Shown: positions 6,552-14,361 of the stretch, piece after piece | Layout: every line of letters starts with the position of its first letter | How positions within the stretch are numbered: position 1 is the stretch's first letter | Source: CAZKXU01 sp964556665 | GTDB lineage: Bacteria; Bdellovibrionota_C; UBA2361; CAZKXU01 | Direction: 5' to 3' | Assembly: GCA_964556665.1 (NCBI GenBank) | Contig: CAZKXU010000089.1 | Location: 1-14,448, forward strand | Length of the DNA: 14,448 bases | Notes under the pieces: generated by a model | Told to the model about the DNA's origin: nothing | What the model saw: the letters and a program-made list of their open reading frames with translations, nothing else | Databases searched by the model: none | Translations under genes and position numbers: made by a program

Positions 6552-7939
6552 CAGTAAGTATACAATTTTTAGGTGCGGCCGGTACCGTAACGGGCTCCAA
6601 ATACATAGTACGATCCAGGACTCATCAGATTCTTGTTGATGCGGGAATGTTTCAAGGGGAGCGAAGCTGGCGTGAGAAAAACTGGGAGGAATTATCTTTT
6701 GATCCGAAGGCAATTGACGCTGTGCTGCTTACTCACGCACATGTAGATCACATCGGTATATTACCTAGATTTTTCGCTAAGGGACTAAATGCTCCTGTCT
6801 ACTGCACAGCGGCAACCGCAGATCTTTCGAAGCTATTATTAATGGACGCTGCAAAATTGCAGGAAGAGGAGGCGGGATATCGCTCCCGTCACGGGCGTTC
6901 TCGGCACTCTCCTGTATTGCCTCTATACACTACTCAGGATGCCAGAGATTGTCTGGAGCAGTTTAGGACTGTCCCGTTTTCAGAGCTGCAGGAGATCTTT
7001 CCCTCTGTCTCAGCACGATGGGAGAGGATGGGACATATTTTGGGGGCAGCATCTATTTCACTTGAGATAAGTGGAAGAAAAATCACCTTTTCAGGGGATA
7101 TTGGTCGGTATCATGTTCCGATTTTAAAGGATCCGGTTCCTGTTCCTCTGGATGACCTACTCTTAATCGAGTCAACCTATGGTAACCGTACTCATATCCA
7201 AGAAGATCCTAAAATAATCCTGGGAGATATCATTTCAAGAACAGCTGCTCGAAAAGGTGTTGTAGTAATTCCAAGCTTTGCGGTAGGGCGTACTCAACTC
7301 CTGCTCTATTATATTCGGGAACTCAAGGAGGAGGGTAAGATACCGAATATCCCGATTATAGTTGATAGCCCGATGGCTCGTGACGCGACTGCTCTATACG
7401 CTGATCATCCGGCTGATTATGATGAAGAGGCACTTGGAATACTAAAGCTGGGGCATCAGCCGTTTCATCCTAAGAAACTTGGGTTTATCAGTTCAACTGA
7501 GGAATCAAAGCGCTTAAATTCAATAGTTGAGCCGATGATTATAATTTCAGCTAGTGGAATGCTTTCCGGAGGGCGGATATTGCACCACCTAAAACATAGG
7601 ATTAGCAGCCCCTTGAATACGATCCTATTTGTAGGCTTCCAACCTAATGGTTCGCGCGGTGCTTGGATTAAGAGTGGAGCGGAAACTCTTACGCTATTGG
7701 GTGAAGAGGCCGTTATTCGAGCAGAGATAGCGGAGATAAGCAGCTTAAGCGCACATGCTGATAAGAACGAATTGCTGCGTTGGTGTGGTGAAAGTGCGGC
7801 GCTTTCTCAATCTAAGCCTGGCACGGTTTGTGTAGTGCATGGCGAACCTGATTCGGCCACTGCCTTTGCAGATAATTTAAGATCTAAATTTAGCTGGAAT
7901 GTTAAGGTCCCTAAGTTTCTAGATCAGATAGAGGTGTAA
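6548..7939 (+). CDS. Beta-CASP metallo-beta-lactamase RNase (CPSF73/TTHA0252-like)
   Basis: This 463-aa zinc-dependent RNA-processing nuclease is cytoplasmic. It opens with the family hallmark IQFLGAAGTVTGSKY (5-19). Metal ligands are visible: HAHVDH (63-68), H163 (MGHILGA), D184 (FSGDIG) and H403 (SSLSAHAD) as the third beta-CASP motif. The beta-CASP insert starts at ESTYGNR (208-214) and includes IPSFAVGRTQ (241-250), DSPMA (273-277), SASGMLSGGRILHHL (334-348) and the C-terminal RMMBL section ending with HGEP (431-434). Length and motif order match bacterial YSH1-like 'MBL fold, RNA specificity domain' enzymes. The ATG is inside the upstream gene's stop (ATGA). All catalytic residues are present, so it should be active; endo- versus exonuclease preference is not evident. 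Confidence 0.94.
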   Translation: MTVSIQFLGAAGTVTGSKYIVRSRTHQILVDAGMFQGERSWREKNWEELSFDPKAIDAVLLTHAHVDHIGILPRFFAKGLNAPVYCTAATADLSKLLLMDAAKLQEEEAGYRSRHGRSRHSPVLPLYTTQDARDCLEQFRTVPFSELQEIFPSVSARWERMGHILGAASISLEISGRKITFSGDIGRYHVPILKDPVPVPLDDLLLIESTYGNRTHIQEDPKIILGDIISRTAARKGVVVIPSFAVGRTQLLLYYIRELKEEGKIPNIPIIVDSPMARDATALYADHPADYDEEALGILKLGHQPFHPKKLGFISSTEESKRLNSIVEPMIIISASGMLSGGRILHHLKHRISSPLNTILFVGFQPNGSRGAWIKSGAETLTLLGEEAVIRAEIAEISSLSAHADKNELLRWCGESAALSQSKPGTVCVVHGEPDSATAFADNLRSKFSWNVKVPKFLDQIEV

Positions 7940-7958
7940 GCTCGGCAACCTACTAAGA

Positions 7959-7987
7959 TTGACCAATCTCATAATCGGCTATACAAT
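7959..7987 (+). promoter_or_regulatory. Sigma70-type promoter for the ABC transporter
   Basis: TTGACC (7959-7964), exact 17-nt spacer, TACAAT (7982-7987), located 30 nt before the ATG at 8017. The match quality and placement are good. Confidence 0.6.
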
Positions 7988-8016
7988 AACTGTTTTTTCT
8001 CATTTCCGGATCGTAA

Positions 8017-9789
8017 ATGTCTATAGAAACGCTGCCATCCCATCCGGTTCGCTTCGCGCTGTACTGCTCAAAACCTTTTCGTGCATGGGCTTTAGGGGCA
8101 ATCCTTGCGGTTTTTATCTCAGCCTCTCTTACCAGAGCGATGCTCTATCTGATTCGAATTATAACAGACTCAGCGATTAGTTTTTCAGAAGGAGGAGCTT
8201 CGATAGATACCGTTTGGTTCTGGACATTGTCATTCCCTATTGTCTATCTAATTACAGAATCAACCTGGCGCTGCAGCGGGTTTTGCGGAATGCGCTGGAT
8301 TACCGGTGCAGCGGCGGAGGCCTATCGTTTACTATTTGAGTATTTAAGTGGACATAGTGCCGCTTACTTTAATGATCGTTATGCAGGGGCGCTTACAAAT
8401 AAGATCTCAAACGCTTCAAAGGGGGTCGAACAGTTAATTGGACAGACACTTTGGCAGTTCTATTCTTTAACTATTGGCTTAGTTGGAGATATATATCTCT
8501 TATCACTCTCTCATTATTCGCTTGGCTTGATTCTGGCCGGATGGTGTATAATCTACATTTTTGCAAATCTTCTCTTTGTATCTAAGCTCCATCCGCTTGC
8601 TTTTAAAAATGCGGAGTCAGCCTCAACGCTTAAGGGAAAACTTGTAGATAGCACTGCTAATATCGAAACTGTTCAATATTCAGGAGATACTCAGTACGAG
8701 AAGAGTTATATCGGTGAGTTTATTACGGCTTGGCGCGGTGCACACTTAAGAGAGTGGTGGAGTTCGGAATGGGTTCTGATAGCGAATGGGGTACTCTTAG
8801 GTTTTTTTATCCTGGCGATGTTAAGCTGCAGCGTTATCCTTCTACAGAAAGATCTGATCTCTGTAGGAGCGCTTGCTATGACTATCACGCTCTCCCTTTC
8901 GCTGGAGCATCGCTTCTGGTTTTTGGGACAGCAGATGACACATACAGTAAGTTTCTATGGGCAGATTAAGGAGGGTCTTGCCGAGCTTCTTGAGCCACAC
9001 GCGATTACTGATAAGCCTACAGCGCAGGCTCTTAGTAATTGTCGGGGCGGGATTGTGTTTAAAGATCTCTCTTTTAGCTACCGTGATCAGGTTGTCTTTT
9101 CCGCGCTTAATCTAGAGATTAAAGCAGGTGAGAAGGTCGGTCTAGTCGGAGCAAGTGGTGCTGGCAAATCAACCCTAGTTAATCTGTTACTTAGGCAATT
9201 CGATCCATCTGCCGGAAAGATCCTCATAGATGGAGTTGCGGTTGATGATCTTACACTTTCTAGTCTGCGTCGAGCAATTGCAGTAGTTCCACAGAGCACC
9301 TCTCTTTTTCATCGCACTATAATTGATAACATCCGATATGGTCGACTAAGCGCGAGCGATGAGGAGGTATTTGCTGCAGCAAAAGTTGCAAAAGCTGACC
9401 AGTTTATCCAAGAGCTCAGCAAGGGATACGGAACATTTGTTGGTGAACGCGGTGTTAAGCTCTCCGGTGGTCAGCGTCAACGCATCGCCATAGCACGTGC
9501 GATACTTAAGCAGGCACCGATTCTAGTTCTTGATGAAGCTACCAGCTCCCTTGATAGTGAAAGTGAGGCGGCGATTCAGCAGGCGATTATCCCACTTATG
9601 AAAGACAAAACAGTTCTCGCTATTGCACACCGTCTTTCGACTTTAAAGGTCATGGATCGGATTGTGGTGATGGAGCAGGGGCAAATTGTCGAGCAGGGCA
9701 GCCACCAGCAGTTATTAGAGAGAAACGGAATCTATGCGCGACACTGGAAGAATCAGGTGAGCGGATTTATTCAAACTGATACTGTCTAA
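8017..9789 (+). CDS. ABC exporter, fused permease and ATPase
   Basis: This 590-aa half-transporter, expected to act as a homodimer in the inner membrane, is of the MsbA/ABCB type. Residues about 20-310 hold the transmembrane domain (clear segments near 25-50, 65-80, 150-190 and 255-275). The nucleotide-binding domain follows with every key motif: Walker A GASGAGKST (378-386), Q-loop Q426, signature LSGGQ (482-486), Walker B ILVLDE (502-507) and H-loop H538. It should therefore hydrolyse ATP and export a lipid, peptide or drug-like substrate; nothing here identifies which. The ATG at 8017 has no obvious SD but sits just below a good promoter. It converges with the subtilase gene across 32 bp without a visible terminator. 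Confidence 0.94.
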   Translation: MSIETLPSHPVRFALYCSKPFRAWALGAILAVFISASLTRAMLYLIRIITDSAISFSEGGASIDTVWFWTLSFPIVYLITESTWRCSGFCGMRWITGAAAEAYRLLFEYLSGHSAAYFNDRYAGALTNKISNASKGVEQLIGQTLWQFYSLTIGLVGDIYLLSLSHYSLGLILAGWCIIYIFANLLFVSKLHPLAFKNAESASTLKGKLVDSTANIETVQYSGDTQYEKSYIGEFITAWRGAHLREWWSSEWVLIANGVLLGFFILAMLSCSVILLQKDLISVGALAMTITLSLSLEHRFWFLGQQMTHTVSFYGQIKEGLAELLEPHAITDKPTAQALSNCRGGIVFKDLSFSYRDQVVFSALNLEIKAGEKVGLVGASGAGKSTLVNLLLRQFDPSAGKILIDGVAVDDLTLSSLRRAIAVVPQSTSLFHRTIIDNIRYGRLSASDEEVFAAAKVAKADQFIQELSKGYGTFVGERGVKLSGGQRQRIAIARAILKQAPILVLDEATSSLDSESEAAIQQAIIPLMKDKTVLAIAHRLSTLKVMDRIVVMEQGQIVEQGSHQQLLERNGIYARHWKNQVSGFIQTDTV

Positions 9790-9821
9790 ACTCGGCTAAT
9801 TTCCTATGGAGGTCCACCGCG

Positions 9822-11699
9822 CTAGCTTATATAAAGAGAGCTATTCAAAACCGAACAGGCCTTAGATGGATTAGTAACTTTGCCACGGCTGTTTGCAATC
9901 CTAGCAGTTTGTGAGCTGAGGAGAGCTCCGTTTTCATCATACAAGCTTAGAGTGACTGCTGTAACTCCTCGAGCAAGCGGAACCTTTGTATAGAGATTGG
10001 CACTTCCTTCTGCGTCTAGCAGAAAAATACCGGTATCTTCAGGGCAGGCTTTATCGCCGAATGTGGCGCGTAAAGTTAATCTCTGACGTGCTCTAGTAGA
10101 GTTAGAGGTAACCTGGACGTTAAAGTACCGTTTAGGAATTATATTTGTCACAGGCCGTCCACGTGCATTGAAAATGTTAAATGTAATGTCAATCTCCCCC
10201 TCTGGAGCAGGTGTTGGAGTAGCAGTTGGTACAGGAGTTGGAGTAGCTCCGTCATCGTCATCGTTTGGTGTAGGTGAAGGAGTTGGGGTGCGAGTAGGTG
10301 TCGCAGTTGCAGATATAGTTCCTGTTGGTGTAACTGTAGGAGTCGGCGTGCTCGTAGATGTTGCTGTAGGTGTTGCTGTGGGTGTGCCGTTTATAGATTG
10401 CAGAGCCGTATGTAAGTTTACAACCCCCTCATTAGCAATGTCTCCGTCAAGATCGGCTAAGGTGGTGTAATTGCTAGTGATAATAGATCTAATCTCAGAC
10501 ACTGTCAGACTTGAGTTTACTGCGAGGAGTAGTGCTGCAACTCCGCTTATATGAGGTGTCGCCATCGAAGTGCCGGAAAGAGTGGCGTACGTATTTCCAG
10601 GGTATGTACTATAGATGCTAGAGCCAGGGGCCGCTATATCTACTGTAGTAACTCCGTAATTTGAAAATGAGGATAATGTTCCGCTGCTTGTGGTAGAGGC
10701 TACTGAGATAACATTGTTGCTATTATAATTGGCAGGATAAAATGCGCTCGTATCATTATTGGATGACGAATTTCCGGCAGCAGCCATAAACATGATTCCT
10801 GCTGTATTTGCGTTGGCGATTGCTGTATTGAGAGTTGAGCTATATCCGCCTCCACCCCAGGAGTTATTGGTGACTCTTATATTTACAGCATGATTATTTT
10901 TCATGTCGATAGCATAGTTTATTGCTTCAACCGCATCAGCTGTTGAACCGGAGCCACTTGAATCAAGAAATTTTAGCCCCATGATCTTAAGATTCCATGC
11001 AACTCCTGTTATGCCTGTGCTGTTGTTACCAACAGCGCCGATTGTGCCGGCAACATGTGTTCCGTGATAGTGATCATCCATAGGATTGCCGGATGAAGTA
11101 ATAGCGTTTATCCCGTAAACATCATCGACATACCCGTTACCATCATCATCTATACCGTTACTTGCAGTTTCACCTGGGTTAATCCACATGTTGGCGCTGA
11201 GATCTGAATGTGTATAATCTACTCCTGTATCAATCACGCCAACCACGATGGTGTTCGATCCGGTAGAAATATCCCACGCCTGCGGAGCTTTGATACCATA
11301 GGTCCCGCTTAACCCCCAAAGTGAGCTATAGCTCGGGTCATTTGGAGTTGTATCTGTACTATAAACCAGAAAATCTGCCTCTCCCAATCTCATCAGCTCC
11401 GAGTAGTAACGTGAAACTCTGCGACACCTTCCATTATTGTGATACTCCGGTGTAGCTTTACTCAATTCAGTAGTAGCTTTTGATCGTCGTAAGGTTAGTA
11501 CTCCGGACTTCACTGAGTTGCCTCTTCCTAAAAGCCTCAGTTTTTTACCAAATCGTTTGCGCGCATCCTCAACTTTGCTGCTTTTTAGCTCAACTAAGCA
11601 GCGACCCGGTGCTGCCGCAGGAGGTGCGGAAAATGCAGCATTAGCAAATGAAAATGCTAGAAATAACAGGTAGATAGCTATGTTTTGTTTTGTTTTCAT
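9822..11699 (-). CDS. Secreted subtilisin-family (S8) serine protease with Thr-Pro linker
   Basis: This 625-aa protein starts at the ATG at 11697-11699. Residues 1-25 are a signal peptide (MKTKQNIAIYLLFLAFSFANA). A likely propeptide, residues 26-115, ends in the common DTTPNDPSYSSLWGL junction. The catalytic domain carries D157 (VIDTGVDYTH), H212 (HGTHVAGT), oxyanion N310 (AAAGNSS) and S378 (GTSMATPHISG), so it should be active. An acidic NGIDDDGNGYVDD loop suggests calcium binding. Residues about 439-498 are a Thr/Pro linker with a DDDD break; residues about 499-625 form a beta-rich domain of unknown type with two cysteines (C552, C615) that could form a disulfide. A GTG at 11714 would add five residues; the ATG fits the signal peptide better and has AGGTG 12 nt upstream. 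The domain could mediate surface retention or substrate binding (inference). Confidence 0.92.
   Translation of the reverse strand: MKTKQNIAIYLLFLAFSFANAAFSAPPAAAPGRCLVELKSSKVEDARKRFGKKLRLLGRGNSVKSGVLTLRRSKATTELSKATPEYHNNGRCRRVSRYYSELMRLGEADFLVYSTDTTPNDPSYSSLWGLSGTYGIKAPQAWDISTGSNTIVVGVIDTGVDYTHSDLSANMWINPGETASNGIDDDGNGYVDDVYGINAITSSGNPMDDHYHGTHVAGTIGAVGNNSTGITGVAWNLKIMGLKFLDSSGSGSTADAVEAINYAIDMKNNHAVNIRVTNNSWGGGGYSSTLNTAIANANTAGIMFMAAAGNSSSNNDTSAFYPANYNSNNVISVASTTSSGTLSSFSNYGVTTVDIAAPGSSIYSTYPGNTYATLSGTSMATPHISGVAALLLAVNSSLTVSEIRSIITSNYTTLADLDGDIANEGVVNLHTALQSINGTPTATPTATSTSTPTPTVTPTGTISATATPTRTPTPSPTPNDDDDGATPTPVPTATPTPAPEGEIDITFNIFNARGRPVTNIIPKRYFNVQVTSNSTRARQRLTLRATFGDKACPEDTGIFLLDAEGSANLYTKVPLARGVTAVTLSLYDENGALLSSQTARIANSRGKVTNPSKACSVLNSSLYIS
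10203..10385 (-). repeat. Low-complexity Thr-Pro linker coding repeat
   Basis: About 60 codons dominated by ACN and CCN encode TPTATPTATSTSTPTPT-like sequence with one acidic interruption (NDDDD). This is a flexible linker between the protease and the C-terminal domain. It produces an artefactual Gly-Val-rich open frame on the opposite strand. Confidence 0.85.
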
Positions 11700-11850
11700 T
11701 GTTGAGCCAAGCACCTATCGGCTATTAGTAAGAGGGGAATTAGAAGTTGTGCCTAAACAGTCAGAAAAAAAACAAGGGAGTAGAATTATTTTAGAGACAG
11801 ATACTCAATCTTTTCGAGGAGCTGATCGATAACCTTCCTACATTATTTAG

Positions 11851-11856
11851 TATAAT
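11851..11856 (+). promoter_or_regulatory. Perfect TATAAT -10 element before a small ORF
   Basis: TATAAT at 11851-11856 lies 20 nt upstream of the ATG at 11877, so a transcript would have a very short leader. No convincing -35 is present at 16-18 nt. Confidence 0.35.
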
Positions 11857-11876
11857 CGTGCTTTTCATATATTCTC

Positions 11877-12023
11877 ATGGGTAAGATCATCACTGGCTTT
11901 ATTGTCGCAGCAGGCATCGTTTGGTTTTCGAAAAACGATGTGCAGAATATAGAGCATTCTGATACCAAGAAAACACAGGAACAAAGTTCATATTATGAAC
12001 AGGAGAAAGCACCTGATCGTTAG
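11877..12023 (+). CDS. Small single-TM membrane protein (48 aa), hypothetical
   Basis: The protein opens MGKIITGFIVAAGIVWFSKN, a short Gly/Ala-containing hydrophobic helix (about residues 4-18), followed by a polar tail rich in Gln, Glu, Lys and Tyr (ending EQEKAPDR). It has no recognised family. Support comes from a perfect TATAAT 20 nt upstream, sensible membrane-protein composition, and a stop only 4 bp from the convergent upp stop, filling a gap that otherwise has no gene. There is no SD, but most neighbours also lack one. It could be an inner-membrane small protein; a chance ORF remains possible. Confidence 0.48.
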   Translation: MGKIITGFIVAAGIVWFSKNDVQNIEHSDTKKTQEQSSYYEQEKAPDR

Positions 12024-12027
12024 AACG

Positions 12028-12678
12028 CTAATGCTGACACTTCTCCCCAAAGGCTAAATCTCCAGCGTCCCCCATTCCGGGAACAATATATGATTCTGCA
12101 TTAAGCTTTGGATCAATAGCTGACACCCAAAGATTAACCTTTGGATAGGAGCTGATAATTTCAGCAGCTCCTTTTTTTGAGGCGAGGATGGCTGCAATGT
12201 GAAGACTGGTTGGAGTGCCATAAAATGATAGCTGTGTCATGGCGGTATGAATTGTAGCGCCGGTAGCAAGCATCGGATCAACTATAATGAGTGGGCGACC
12301 ATCCATGCGAGGACAGCCTACATAGTGTGAGTCTATTTCAAAGTCTTGCTTACTCTTATGCTTGCGATAGGCGGCGATAAATGCGGAATCTGCCTGGTCA
12401 AAATAATTTAAAAATCCTTGTTGAAAGGGGAGTCCGGCGCGTAGCACGGCGGTGATAACCGGTTGGGGTGATAATACATGGCTTTTAGCTTTGCCAAGTG
12501 GGGTTGTTACAGTTACGGTTTTATATTGTAGCGTTTTACTGATCTCATAAGCCATAATCTCGCCTACCCTCATCAAATTAGCTCTATATTTTTGACGATC
12601 TTGTTGGATCTTATGATCACGGAGTTCAGCTAAGAATTGTGAGAGAAGGGATCTGTTTAGGCTTAGTTCGGTTATCAT
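12028..12678 (-). CDS. upp: Uracil phosphoribosyltransferase
   Basis: This 216-aa cytoplasmic salvage enzyme makes UMP from uracil and PRPP. The PRPP-binding loop is IVDPMLATGATI (132-143) and the uracil-binding C-terminal motif is YIVPGMGDAGDLAFG (197-211). RVGEIMAYEISKTL (37-50) and LRAGLPFQQGFLNYFDQA (79-96) follow, from memory, the Bacteroidetes-type UPRT subfamily much more closely than E. coli Upp (LRAGLGMMDGVLE). Length is normal. It lies 48 bp downstream of the REC-HPt gene on the same strand and may be read from the same transcript, although nothing functional links them. No SD is visible before the ATG. Confidence 0.94.
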   Translation of the reverse strand: MITELSLNRSLLSQFLAELRDHKIQQDRQKYRANLMRVGEIMAYEISKTLQYKTVTVTTPLGKAKSHVLSPQPVITAVLRAGLPFQQGFLNYFDQADSAFIAAYRKHKSKQDFEIDSHYVGCPRMDGRPLIIVDPMLATGATIHTAMTQLSFYGTPTSLHIAAILASKKGAAEIISSYPKVNLWVSAIDPKLNAESYIVPGMGDAGDLAFGEKCQH

Positions 12679-12726
12679 CTACTTTTTTTACATCAGCACG
12701 GGAGCAACGCGCAATAAGATGAATCT

Positions 12727-13680
12727 CTATTGTTGAATCAATTTGTTGACTATTTTAAGTGTAAAATCAACTGATCGGATTAGTTGATTATAAAGATTTG
12801 GAAAAGCATCTTTCTGCGAATTAGAGGCAGCTAGTTCGAGCTTTGAAGCGAGGGACTCAGCATGGAATGCTGATATACTACCGCAGGAGCCGCGCAATGC
12901 GTGAGCCTTTTGCCTAATTTCCTCTATTACCCCATTCTCATATGCTAATGTAAGATCATTACTCAAGCCAGTTACCTCACTTACAAAACATCGCAATAGT
13001 GATCTTATAATATTCTCATTGTTTCTATAGCGGGCTAGAAACTCTGCCAGGTCGATAATTGCCAACCCATTATCACCTGCTATGATCCTAATCTCCTTAG
13101 CGTGTTCATTCATTATATTATTAGCTTTCTGAAGAAGCGCACTCGGAGGAGGTGGTGGAGGTGTCGGGCTGACAGTAGTTTTTGCCGTTACTTTACTATG
13201 ACCTTTTGCAGTAGCACCAAATACCTGATTAAGCACAGCATCCAACCCATTTAAGTTAGAGGACTTTGTCAGGAACGCATCCATTCCGGATGATTCTATC
13301 GATGCTGAGACCTCCTCTTTGGTATGTGCACTAAGTCCAACGACGGGGATATAGAATTTATCTCCACACTTTGAGCCGCCCAGGCTTCGCTCACGTTCTC
13401 TTAGGCGCCTTGTGGCGTCGATTCCGTTTATAACCGGCATCTCCATATCCATTAGGATTATGTCAAATGGCTTAATCTCTCCTTTAAAATAACCACTTTT
13501 CTCAATAATCCCTAAAACCTCCTCTCCATTTGTAGCGTGAGTAACTTTATGCCCTTGCGGTTTAAGTAGCCCTTCGATAATCATCCGATTTAGCATTACA
13601 TCATCAGCAATAAGAAAATGAAGTGAGGAGTACTCGGAAAGACTAGGAACCCCTGTAATTTGGTTGTTCAAGTTTGTCAT
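12727..13680 (-). CDS. REC-HPt two-domain phosphorelay protein
   Basis: This 317-aa soluble signalling protein has a receiver domain at residues about 20-157: acidic pair D26/D27, phospho-acceptor D78 (LMDMEMPVINGIDA), switch S117 (GLSAHT) and K139. A flexible linker with six consecutive prolines (173-180) follows. The HPt domain (about 200-317) carries the phosphorylatable H260 in KAHALRGSCGSISA, matching the HxLKGSS-type motif. Such REC-HPt pieces usually occur at the C-terminal end of hybrid kinases (BarA/EvgS type); here they are free-standing, so the kinase must be elsewhere. The ATG overlaps the upstream CheY-like gene's stop (ATGA, 13677-13680), implying coupled expression. The protein may shuttle phosphate to or from its partner (inference). 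All phosphorylation residues are intact. Confidence 0.92.
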   Translation of the reverse strand: MTNLNNQITGVPSLSEYSSLHFLIADDVMLNRMIIEGLLKPQGHKVTHATNGEEVLGIIEKSGYFKGEIKPFDIILMDMEMPVINGIDATRRLRERERSLGGSKCGDKFYIPVVGLSAHTKEEVSASIESSGMDAFLTKSSNLNGLDAVLNQVFGATAKGHSKVTAKTTVSPTPPPPPPSALLQKANNIMNEHAKEIRIIAGDNGLAIIDLAEFLARYRNNENIIRSLLRCFVSEVTGLSNDLTLAYENGVIEEIRQKAHALRGSCGSISAFHAESLASKLELAASNSQKDAFPNLYNQLIRSVDFTLKIVNKLIQQ

Positions 13681-14090
13681 TTAGAGTAGGCTGCCTTTTC
13701 CAGCGCTGAATTTATCTTCTCTTCAATTAAATTTGCATAATACGGCTTTACGATATAGTCGCTTGCGCCAGCCTTAATCGCTTCTAATACATTATCTTTG
13801 TCACTTGCCGAAGTAACCATGATAAACGGGACTTTTTCAGTCCCCTTGTTCTTTCTAATCTCCTTTAGAAACTGTAAGCCCGGCATTTTTGGCATATGTA
13901 GATCTGAAATGATTAACTTGTAAGGATCTGAACTCGCTTTTTTAACTGTCTCAAAGGCCTCGTCGCCATCACTACATTCGTCAACATCGTGGTACCCCAT
14001 TGCAATCAAGATCTCTCGTAATGCAAGTCGTGAGCTCGCCACATCGTCGACTATGAGAATTTTAGTCGGAGGTTTTTCTCTAAAAGTCAT
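13677..14090 (-). CDS. CheY-like single-domain response regulator
   Basis: This 137-aa protein is a lone receiver domain. The acidic pair is D15/D16 (ILIVDD), the phosphorylation site D63 (LIISDLHMPKMPGL), the switch T93 (IMVTSAS), and K115-P116 closes the active site (YIVKPY). There is no output domain, as in CheY or Spo0F-type relay proteins. It is translationally coupled to the REC-HPt protein through ATGA. Chemotaxis control is possible given the flagellin in the window, but no che genes are adjacent; a phosphorelay with the HPt protein is equally likely. There is no SD at the ATG. Confidence 0.93.
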   Translation of the reverse strand: MTFREKPPTKILIVDDVASSRLALREILIAMGYHDVDECSDGDEAFETVKKASSDPYKLIISDLHMPKMPGLQFLKEIRKNKGTEKVPFIMVTSASDKDNVLEAIKAGASDYIVKPYYANLIEEKINSALEKAAYSK

Positions 14091-14177
14091 ATGATAAAAC
14101 GATTTTTCTTACAGATAGATTGTCGGCATAATTGAGGCTTTGCATTAAAGCATTTTTGAGCAAATACTTGAATATAA

Positions 14178-14315
14178 TCAAATGGTTATCTGTCTTCTGC
14201 AACTTGATATAGAGTCGTTCTGCTTCAACCAAGGTAATGTATCAGCAAGATACAATGCAGATTTAAGAGATCTAATTGATATTTGATATGCTTCAAAACG
14301 CTGATGGCCAAACAT
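14178..14315 (-). pseudogene. Truncated four-helix-bundle (S23/TIGR02436-like) protein
   Basis: The ORF runs from ATG at 14313-14315 to TGA at 14178-14180, 45 aa, beginning MFGHQRFEAYQISIRSL. It has the best Shine-Dalgarno of the minus strand, AGGAG at 14323-14327 with a 7-nt spacer. The first 30 residues follow the pattern of helix 1 of bacterial four-helix-bundle proteins related to the 23S rRNA intervening-sequence protein (family usually about 115-130 aa: 'xYQxAxxFLxxxxxLxxxLP'), and SSCRRQITI resembles the start of the conserved QLRRAxxSIPLNIAEG segment, where the frame stops. The remaining helices are not found in any frame down to 14091, so it looks 3'-truncated, or a short derived gene. 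Bases 14091-14177 show no gene; they would hold the CheY-like gene's promoter, which I could not identify. Homology is from memory and needs a profile search. Confidence 0.45.
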
Positions 14316-14361
14316 ATGTTTTCTCCTCTCATTCTAAAGGTTATTCGTGAGTTTTACAAAA

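Noticed and set aside
9790..9821. Terminator between the convergent ABC exporter and subtilase genes
   Set aside because: The 32-bp gap has no stem with a following T-run.
10168..10470. Plus-strand open frame encoding Gly-Val repeats
   Set aside because: It is the antisense shadow of the Thr-Pro linker of the subtilase; the composition mirrors ACN/CCN codons and there is no start signal.
11715..11722. Sigma28 -10-like GCCGATAG upstream of the subtilase (minus strand)
   Set aside because: The -35-like TAAT is at the wrong spacing (16 nt) and the implied leader would be only about 10 nt.
14178..14315. Avd of a diversity-generating retroelement
   Set aside because: The fold family is related, but no reverse transcriptase or template/variable repeat pair is visible in the window.
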